Shown here: positions 56,301 through 64,000 of the stretch, one piece after another
How the letters are laid out: the number at the start of each line of letters is the position of its first letter
Numbering within the stretch: the stretch's first letter is position 1
Source of the DNA: Inia geoffrensis
Taxonomy: Eukaryota; Chordata; Mammalia; Artiodactyla; Iniidae
Direction of reading: 5' to 3'
Assembly (NCBI GenBank): GCA_036417435.1
Contig: CM070912.1
Span: forward strand, 26,524,055-26,588,054
Length of the DNA stretch: 64,000 nt
The notes under the pieces: model-generated
Databases searched by the model: none
Told to the model about the DNA's origin: nothing
Seen by the model: only the letters and a program-made list of their open reading frames with translations
Position numbers and translations under genes: made by a program

Positions 56301-58314
56301 AGCCCCTGCCAAGGTGAGGATCCCAGAGGCCCTGCTGGAAGGCCCAGGATGAATGTGAATTGCCTTGTCAAACAGGTAACACTTGTTTCTTCCCCACTTT
56401 CCCCACCTCCCCCACCATGAACCCCCAGAGCAAACGCTGACAGCAGCCTCAGCTGCCCTCTTTCCCAAGCCTGATCTCCAACATTCGGCCCCTGGAGGGC
56501 AAAAAGCACGTTTAGGAACTGGTGTCTGCGGATGGCATCTTTTTATTTTTCATGGTGCACCAGTTCTGAGCACTGTTAAGGGGAGCTCTACCAGGGACCA
56601 GAAGGGAAGGTTTGGGGGAACATCTTTGTGTCTTCTTTTAGTTGCTGGAGAAACTCAGCTGCCACAGCTGGCCCAGGGACCCCCGAGGAATACTGCAAGA
56701 GCAATAAGGATTTTTAGGGGCATTATGATAGCGGAATGGAAACACATCTGCCCCCAAAAGTCCCTCATTTTCCCTGCGGTAATGAACCAGCTGGGCAGGA
56801 AGTGGTGGCTCTCGGAACTCCAAGAGCCAAAACTAAAAAGGAAAAAATGTACAAAGTTAGAGCAAACTTTAAACAAGCCGACGCTTTCCTGGTGCACAGG
56901 CGGTGGCTCCACCCAGGCTCCCGAAAGGCTGATAATTGGCTAAATGTGTCTCCACACAGTGGCTTCAATATAGATGCGCCTCCTCTGTGCCCAGAAAACC
57001 AGGATCTGGAACCCACAGCAGGTGGTGAGGATTAGTCCCTAAGGCCAGGTAACTCTCAAGAGCCAGTGCCATCTCCCCAAGACCCAGAATGATTATTCCA
57101 AACCCTCGTTAATAACCCAAGTGAATCACAGATCCTTCAATCCCTCCTTCCTCTGGAATGTGGGAAAGTTATCAACTTGGAAACCCGGATGAAAATATCT
57201 GTAAAGCAAGCAGCTGTTTCCAGGGCTGTATGAACAAGTGAAGGGCGAGAGCTTGGGTCGGGGAGCCTGGCGGTTATCACTGATGGGGCCAAAGGGGGAG
57301 AATCACAGCTAAGGTCCAGGGTGCCGACTCTCAGGTCCAGCCACTAACGACTGATTAAGGAGTCAAGGGCAGGGGCTCCCCAGGGTTTGTGGCCTTCAAG
57401 GTCTCTGCAGACAAGGCCCTCCCCCAAGCCAGCCAGCACCACCACCCCCCCGCCCGCCTTGAAAGGGTTAACACCTCTACTGCTGCTGACACCCGAGGAG
57501 GCGGCTGCTCACTCAGCAAGCTGGCATATCACACTGGGCCATCGCGGAAGAGAGGGGCTGAAAACAGCCTCTGTGAGTTCTGTGAATGGAAGCGGCCTTA
57601 TCGCCATCAGAGTGAAAAACGGGGCAAAAAGCCTTCCCAACACAGAACCTGCGACCTGGGCGCTCGCTGGCTCCTCGGCACCTGTCGCGTGGCCCTGGAG
57701 CTCTGGCAGGGACTCCGGGCATCTGTGGTGGTGAGCACCTGGCCACCTCGGCCAGACCTGTGAGGGGGCGATTCTATACTTGCCATGTGACAGCCGGCAA
57801 CCAGGCCTAGATCTCGCCTTTCAAGCAGCACCTAAAATATTCTCCGGGTGAACCTGAGGCTAAATATGGCCTGGCCTACGAGTACCTGGTCTGGACCTTT
57901 TAATGCCACTTGAAGATACAATCAGGAACCCACGGGGCCTTTTGGTGGCCTAGAGTCCAGTTACTGAGGCCAAACGGGAGGCCCGTGGGCTTGGCTGACT
58001 CCAGGCTGGGTGCAACTTCCCCCAGAGGATGCGTCCCGGTGCCAAGGCTGAGCAGGCTTCTCTCCTGCATGTCTTATTCCGGAATGCCCACACAGTTCTC
58101 TCTCTGCCAGCCCCCAGGGTGGCTTAGATGTAGGTCCCCTCATCCACCTCCCTGGCCTTCCCTCCAGGCCCTCTGATGGCCTGCCAAAGCCTTCTCCCCC
58201 ACTTCCAGGCTGCAGCCCTGACCCCCTGGCCCGGGTTTTCCTTGCACCCTGATTGAAGGAAGAGGGCTCAGCTCCCCAGGTGGACGGGAGGCCGCTGGCT
58301 GGAGAAGGCAGGCG

Positions 58315-58315
<1 letters not shown>

Positions 58316-58362
<47 letters not shown>
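58316..58362. repeat. (AC)n microsatellite
   Basis: About 23 uninterrupted AC units, the longest perfect dinucleotide run in the window. It produces Val/Cys frames on the minus strand that are not genes. Confidence 0.97.
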
Positions 58363-58363
<1 letters not shown>

Positions 58364-59469
58364 CCCTGCAGGGGGTAGATTGCACGGTAGCTTAGATGTG
58401 TCCCTGCTCTGTTGGCTGGCCCCGTGCCACACCCCCTCGGCCCACCCCAAACGGCAGGATCGCAGCCCTGTTACTGGAGGGCAGAGAGAGCTTCAGCCCG
58501 GGCTGCAAAAGCACAGCTCTGCTCTGGAACCTGCTAGCCTGGTCTTAGCAAAGTTGGGTTCTGCCCTCACCGGAGGCTACGTGGTAACCGGGACAGTCAA
58601 GAGTCTCTGGGGAGGCTGCTCTCGGGAGCCTAACACTCCCCCCACCACCCCGCTCCCTGCTTTTAGCCAAGAAATGCTGCGGGCCCCGAGGGCCCCAGGA
58701 GGAGAGACCCACCCCCACCCCCACCCCAGCACCTGTCTGGGGCTTGTTTGGGCTCTGGTGGTGGCTCCAAGGCCACGTTCAGGCCTGGGCTGGCAGCGGT
58801 CCAGGCTGTTTTGGGCAGAGATGCCAACAGACCCGGGCACTGATCTCACGTATGATTCCAACAAGAGAGCCTGGTTTTCTGCACGTCTCTCAGAAAACTT
58901 TCACACCACACTGCACAGCTACCTTAAGGCTCCTTTCCCTGCCTGGGCCAAATCCTCCAGCAAAGGCTAAATTTGCCTCCCTCTTCTCAGTCCCTTTTGA
59001 CAATGGCTTTCTTGGGACACCAACATCAGTTTTCATTTTCTAGGTGTGCTTCCCTTTCATGCTAGTGGTGCAGCCTTTCCGGAGACACTGAGAAAGGAGT
59101 TTGCTTTGTGGTTCCTTCAACTTGAATGTTTTATATAAGGAAGATGATGTAAAATTGGAAACTTGAAAGCTTTGTAAATATCTGCACACGCCCCCCACCC
59201 CTACAATGGAGGACGCTGGGAAAGCAGCCTCTGAGGACTGGGTGCTTTGGAAGGAGACCCCGAGGAGGTGTGTGGGGGCTTGGGGTGACAGGGACCCCGA
59301 AGTCCCCTCCTTCCAAACTCTCTTCAACATGTACCCTTTTGCCTGAAAAGCCTGCATGGCTACTAGGCCTAAAGTCTGTGATCGTTTCATATAACACGTT
59401 AGCGTTGGTGTTTTTCTTCAGCGTTTACTTTCACCTTGTTCCAAATATAAGAAGCAAAAAGGACTTTAT

Positions 59470-59510
59470 ATTTTCCCAAGTTTGGGATACATTTTCCCAA
59501 GTTTGGGATG
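59470..59510. repeat. 21-base tandem duplication
   Basis: The unit attttcccaagtttgggata is present twice in direct tandem (59,470-59,490 and 59,491-59,510). Each unit holds the inverted pair cccaa...ttggg. Confidence 0.9.
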
Positions 59511-60289
59511 CTGGGCAAGAAAGAAAATGGATTATTTTGTTTGGGTGTGCCCTTTCTGGCAAGTGGTTCTAAGGACCAAGTTAGCCTTCACTTTCATCAG
59601 ACCCACTTCTATCCTCATGCCTAAAATAGCTGTATTTACAATATCACAATTACAAGAGGCTGAGCCGCTCTTCTATAAGGTAGTTGTAAGTTTATCTGGC
59701 AAGAATCTTCTTTCTGCTCTTAATATAAGTGGGTGGGAGGCTGGGAAGCAAGAAATAGAGGGAGTGCTCCCTTAGGGACTTTTCCAACTTTCATTGGTTT
59801 GGGTCAGAAACGCATGTTTTATTTTTAAGGAAGTAGGAGTTTCATTGCAGCCCCTCTCCTAAATATTTTACCCCCCCCAGCTATTCCATATTCTTTCTGT
59901 TGGAACATTTTCTTTTTTCCCTGTGAGAGTCGGCTATGGATTGTGTATTGCTAAGACCGACATTCAAATTTGCTTTTTTTTTTTTTCCTTTTGAAATCCA
60001 TCCACACTTCCTTGGAGGGAGAAGTAGCAACTGCTTCGTGAAATTTCACACAGAGGGGCAAAAGGAGAAAAGCCAAAATATATTCAGCAGTTCCACTGCT
60101 GAGCTTTTTTTTTTTCTTTTTTTCTTATTGGTGGGGGGCGGGCAGGGGAGAGCAGTGGTCAGAATATGAGAAGCAGCTGTGATTCTCTGCTGAATGAGTG
60201 ACCACTTCTCACTGCAAAGTACTGACTTACAATCTCTTCACCATACTACTCTGCCTGTTTCCAGACTCAGAGGCAGGGGGAGCTTGCTA

Positions 60290-60700
60290 AATGTATTCAT
60301 AATTACACGCACCCTTGCGGAGGGCCGAGTGTAAGCAGGGACTGTGCTGTTTCGGATGCTCGGACTAAAGCAGGCCCCCGGTTCACATCCAGCACCAAAT
60401 TCTGATTTTCCGCACTTGACAATTCAGCAATTTTAACATATGCTGCTTCATCGCCACGATTATAGCTCAGTATCTCGGTGCGACATTTGGTGTTCCGGTC
60501 TCGTTAATTCATGTAAAACACCCTATTTGTAGAAGTATCATTAGAGGCTAATTTGGTGAGATGTCCTTATTTAGCAAAACAAATAGGACCTGACAGTCAG
60601 CTCTCTGGCGCTACGATGGGGGTGACGATTCAGCAATTCACAACGTGACAATTTCCCATCGCCCAGCCACGCTGGGATTGTGGACTCCTGAAAATTGTGC
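60290..60700. promoter_or_regulatory. Candidate conserved non-coding element
   Basis: Unique, repeat-free, AT-rich DNA with CG dinucleotides kept in AT context (tctcggtgcgaca, tccggtctcgttaattc). It holds TAAT-core sites (ttaattcatg, ggctaatttgg), a MEF2-like ccttatttagc and a CArG-like ccctatttgtag. The motif aattcagcaatt occurs at about 60,420 and a close match (gattcagcaattc) at about 60,629. No frame explains it. The regulatory role is inferred. Confidence 0.4.
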
Positions 60701-60973
60701 TGTTTCATCGTGTCCCACAACAAAGGGAAAGAACTCTGAAAAGTAAAGAACCGTTTTTTGCCAAAGGCCCCGGGAACACGAATGTCACCAGCGTGTCTAT
60801 GTGCCATGTCTATTCAACACGAATCTTCTATCAGGGGCTTGGTGTTCCAGAGTTTTTCGGGTACAGCTCACTTTTCTCTATGCCCTGCCGTGAACACTTG
60901 ATTGAAATCCAGGTTTGCAAATAAATAAACTTAAGGTATGTGGATGTCTATATAGGTTACAACTGGAGGGTAG

Positions 60974-60975
<2 letters not shown>

Positions 60976-61007
<32 letters not shown>
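60976..61007. repeat. (GT)n microsatellite
   Basis: About 16 perfect GT units. Confidence 0.96.
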
Positions 61008-61012
<5 letters not shown>

Positions 61013-61059
61013 AACAGAACTTAATAAGGTTAATGGGAGGGGCATTTGTACCTCCGCCA

Positions 61060-62250
61060 CCCTTGCCTTAGAGAATTCCCTGACAACAGATTATCCAGCG
61101 TTTCTTATAAAATGACTAAGATCAGCGTAGCAAAGAATTGCAGAGAAATATTGCGATTCCACGTGGGAGCAAGCAAGCAAATCTAATGTAACTGCAATTC
61201 ACGATGTCAGTGATGTTTGATTTTTCAGGGTGTCCAATGGTTTGACACGACCCATGTGTCACTCATTCCCTTAAAATCCTGTTTAAAACATCTCATTAAA
61301 CCTCTGGGGGGGCGGGGTGGGGGGAAGTAGTTTTGCCTTCTCATACCTTCTTGGCCTCCCAAAGAAAGGCCCTTCAAAACAGCAGATTCAACAGACTGAG
61401 AACACATACACACACATATAAGAATATCCCCCAGACGGCTTTTTAGTTTTACCAAAAGAAGCAAACCTCCCCCCTTTCCTCCGACCGACCTTCGGAGTGC
61501 AGCTAACTCTGTGCCCCCTTCCTCCAGGGACTGCTGGGGCCTGAATCCCTCGCCGTTTATAATGACCCCAAAAGCGGGACTTTGTGGGCCAGTTGGATAA
61601 AACATAAACTCATCTCGCCCTCAAAACCCCGATTCTGGGACCACAGCCTCCAAAACCTCCTTTCTCCAGAAGGGTGTCCCCCTTCTCAGCTCACAGCACT
61701 GGGGCAGGCTGCCTTTGAGGCAGGATTTTGGAGAACCCTGGATAATTAAAGGAATCATTACTGGGTTTTCCTGCAGGAATGATGGGATGACAGTTCATCT
61801 CATCCAAAAGCCAGAGTTGCATGGTGGGGTCGGAGGGCGTATTTGCCTGCCCCACGGGGGTATCTTTTCCCTCCCTTGCCCCCAGACCCATAGCTGGGCC
61901 TGACATCGTCCCAGGGAAGACGCTGGGCGTCCAAAATGGCCCTTTGGGGAGCGCAAAAGGAGTGCCTGAGGGGCCTCCTGCAGTGCCCCACCCCCACCCC
62001 CTCCCAAATCCAGCTAAAGTTTAGTTATTTGTGCCCTTAATTGTCTTATTAAAGTCAAATTTGCAGCTTGCCCAGACTGGAGGAAGTGATTTCCATCTTA
62101 ATAGCTCAATTAGCCTCTGGGTTCTGGAAAGGCCACCCCGATACACATTTTCTCCCCATTTTAAACCCCCTCCCTTTTTCACAACTTCTCCTAAAAATAA
62201 ATTATAAATATGGATGTGTCCTCAGAGGATCTGAGCGGCACATTCCAACG
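61060..62250. promoter_or_regulatory. Candidate conserved region upstream of the CpG island
   Basis: Repeat-free sequence with homeobox-like and forkhead-like motifs (cccttaattgtcttatt, ggataattaaagg, gggccagttggataaaac, atagctcaattagcc, aaaataaattataaatatgg). It lies just left of the CpG island and contains no supported exon. Confidence 0.35.
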
Positions 62251-62402
62251 CTCCCCACGGTGGGGCTTGGAAGCAGGAGGAACCAGAAACGCCACTCCCC
62301 CCCAGCCCCAAATCAAAAATGCCTTTTCCTTTTTTCTCCTAACTTTTGCCAGAGCAACTTGGCGTGGTCTCGGGCCCTGACACCCCGATCCGCACCCCGG
62401 AA

Positions 62403-62435
62403 CCTAGTTTTTTTTTTTAATTTTTTTTTATTAAC
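62403..62435. repeat. T/A-rich tract at CpG island border
   Basis: A T-run tttttttttttaattttttttt, which marks the sharp compositional border to the island on its right. Confidence 0.85.
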
Positions 62436-63337
62436 TCCTGTCCAGCGAAAGCTACAGCCAACGTGCTATGGCCGCCTACTCCTCGGAGGGAGGGGGCGGC
62501 CAACTTTACTTCGGGGAGGTGGTAACTCTCTGGGGACTGTGCTCCCGGCTTTTCCGTACGTTCCCAGGGCCCAGCCCCCGGAGGCTGGCGCTGGCCCCCC
62601 TGCCCGTGCCAGCGCGACCCAGGAGCACGTGGAGTGACGACGAGGTGCGGCGGGCGCGGACGAGCGAGCAGGGCGGCCTGCTCTCCGCGCGGCACTGATA
62701 TCGGGGTCACGCAGCGAGTCAGTTTCCCGAACCGGCTTTCCGGGGTGGGGGCGGGGTGGTAGGCTTTCAACCCGCCTCGTTAATTTCCAAGCCCCGGCAT
62801 TAGGGAGGTGGGGGGCTGCCTCGCCCCCATTCCACCTCCACGCCTAACACGCCCCTCTCGGGAGCCAGGGAAGGGTGGGGTGGGGGAGGGAGCCCAATCC
62901 CGCTGCCTCGGGGTCGGCAGCGGCGGCGGCTTCCCTCCCAGGCAAGCGTCTAGCGCCGGGTCCCGGGAGAGCTGCGCGTTTTCCCCCCGCCGCCACCTCC
63001 CTCCCGGCTCGTGTCGCCACCCCCCCCAGGCGGCCACCCTGCACCCCCTTCTGTCCCGGGGGCCTGGGCACCCACCTGCCGCGGCCCCCTGGCCCGGGGG
63101 AGGGGTGCCGTGCAGGAAAAAGGGGGAGACTCACCGCCGCTGCCTCCTCTGGGGGTGCAGGGGGCCCCCCGGGGCTGCGCCTTCCAGGGCTCCCGGGAGG
63201 CGTGCGCGGGGTGGGGGCCGCCCAGCCTCCTCCTCGATTGGAGCCCAGCCTCAAATCCTTCACCGTGGGTGGGGGGGTACTTCTAGAAAAAAATCCCCCC
63301 CTTTCTCAGATCAGATCCAACTGATGGGCAGGGGGCG

Positions 63338-63345
63338 TATAAAAG
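63338..63345 (+). promoter_or_regulatory. TATA box in CpG island
   Basis: The octamer tataaaag matches the TATA consensus on the plus strand. A start about 25-31 bases on (near 63,363-63,376) would fall in gcggagccgacggggctgc. Direction is inferred from the TATA orientation only. Confidence 0.55.
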
Positions 63346-63635
63346 CCTTTTCTGCCGAGAGCGCGGAGCCGACGGGGCTGCACCCGGCCTCCAAGGTCCG
63401 CTGCCGCCACAAAGCCGCGCCCCCGCCCCCCCCACCGGCCCGGCCCCCACCCTCCCCCGCTCCCCACCCCCCCACGCCCTATGGCCGGCCCGGGGCGGGG
63501 GCTGGGCCGGCCCGGGGTTGGCCGCGCTGGGGAGGCGGCAGCGGCGGCCCAAGCGGCGGGGCGGCTCCTCCCCGGCCGGGGAGAGAGGGTGAGAGCCTGG
63601 AAGACAAGCGCGCCCGCCTGCCCGGGGCGGGGGCT

Positions 63636-63682
63636 GCGGCGGGGCCGGGCGGGGCCGGGCGGGGCGGCGGGGGGGGGGGGGC
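63636..63682 (+). other. G-rich tract with G-quadruplex potential
   Basis: Repeated ggggccgggc units (cggggccgggcggggccggg) followed by a 13-base G-run provide at least four G-runs of four in under 50 bases, which is enough for an intramolecular G-quadruplex. Confidence 0.7.
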
Positions 63683-63751
63683 TTCCTAGAAACCCTCGCC
63701 AAATATAGTCAGCGGATAGGGGCATTCCTAGAAATGCGGCGGCGACGTCAG
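63683..63751. promoter_or_regulatory. Compact transcription-factor motif cluster
   Basis: Within 69 bases: ttcctagaa at 63,683 and 63,725 (STAT-like TTCN3GAA, spaced 42 bases), ccaaatatag at 63,699 (CArG/MEF2-like, one base off CArG), cattcct at 63,723 (M-CAT/TEAD) and gacgtcag at 63,744 (CRE-like). The set resembles serum- or muscle-responsive promoters; binding is inferred, not shown. Confidence 0.45.
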
Positions 63752-64000
63752 CCTCGACCTATGGGGGCAGAGCCTGGGGTTCTCCAAACTCGGGGGGGTG
63801 AGGCGGGGACGGGGAAGAAGGGAGATTCCCCACTTCCAATACCCCGGTGGCCCGGATGAGGGAGCCTAGGCTGGGCCTCCCTCCTGGGGGGCGGACAGGA
63901 TTCCTCCACATGCGCTCCAGGGATCCCTCAGCCGGGGGTGTCTGAATGGGGACGCATCTACTTAAGATTCCGACTCGCCCCCAGATCCGCCCCCCCCCCC

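Larger units (their letters stand above)
56301..60289. other. Repeat-poor unique region, no gene recognised
   Basis: About 4 kb with only simple repeats: an AC microsatellite at 58,316, a 21-base duplication at 59,470 and several T-runs. The open frames (for example 56,383-56,943 and 57,389-57,763) have no recognisable domain. The region leads towards the CpG island and probably belongs to its regulatory flank. Confidence 0.55.
62436..64000. promoter_or_regulatory. CpG island, likely gene promoter
   Basis: CpG is frequent (for example ggtgcggcgggcgcggacga at about 62,644), unlike the rest of the window. GC-box-like ggggcggggc tracts recur from 63,490 to 63,670. The left edge is a T-rich tract; the right edge is outside the window. 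Long open frames on both strands (up to 293 codons at 62,808-63,689) follow from low AT content and are not called genes. The gene served cannot be named. Confidence 0.8.

Noticed and set aside
57961..58450. Minus-strand frames starting with Val/Cys repeats
   Set aside because: Produced by the (AC)n microsatellite at 58,316.
62808..63702. Long Pro/Gly/Arg-rich open frames on both strands of the CpG island (up to 293 codons)
   Set aside because: Stop codons are rare in very GC-rich DNA; frames overlap on both strands with no domain, start context or splice support.
1..64000. An undescribed multi-gene system
   Set aside because: No cluster of related coding regions exists here; all organised repetition is explained by transposons or simple repeats, apart from the regulatory region at the right end.

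Overview
This window looks like nuclear DNA from a cetacean (whale or dolphin). The main evidence is at least 13 tRNA-derived SINEs of the cetartiodactyl CHR type. Several are the long, young form whose 5' end reads gggcttccctggtggcgcag, with poly-A tails and target-site duplications still recognisable. Much older mammal-wide repeats (L1, L2, MIR, MaLR LTRs, hAT-type MITEs) lie among them. The species cannot be fixed from this sequence.

Layout. From 1 to about 56 kb the window is intergenic or intronic DNA built largely from repeats. L1 3' ends occur in both orientations. L2 copies are mostly in reverse orientation. Many MIRs, several MaLR-like solo LTRs, hAT elements and microsatellites fill the rest. 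Several repeats are nested, so the order of insertion can be read. The only sequence with a recognisable protein-coding origin is at 51.2 kb: an intronless retrocopy of COX7C (cytochrome c oxidase subunit 7C) whose 62-codon frame is still open. I recognise no multi-exon gene, tRNA gene, rRNA gene or other functional RNA gene.

From about 56.3 to 62.4 kb clear interspersed repeats almost disappear. Two stretches (about 60.3-60.7 and 61.1-62.25 kb) are AT-rich, unique sequence with homeobox- and MEF2-like motifs, as expected of conserved regulatory DNA near a developmental or otherwise tightly regulated gene. At 62.43-64.0 kb this turns into a strong CpG island. It holds a TATA box at 63,338, long GC tracts with G-quadruplex potential, and a compact motif cluster at 63,683-63,751 (two TTCCTAGAA palindromes, a CArG/MEF2-like box, an M-CAT and a CRE-like site). 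The island is most likely the promoter of a gene whose body lies mainly to the right of the window. The gene could not be named.

I found no CRISPR array, operon, phage or other organised undescribed system. The observations most worth following are the COX7C retrocopy, the promoter cluster, the candidate conserved elements and the nested repeats. Repeat calls rest on consensus sequences recalled from general knowledge, not on a database search, so subfamily names are avoided where unsure and boundaries are good to roughly 10-30 bases.
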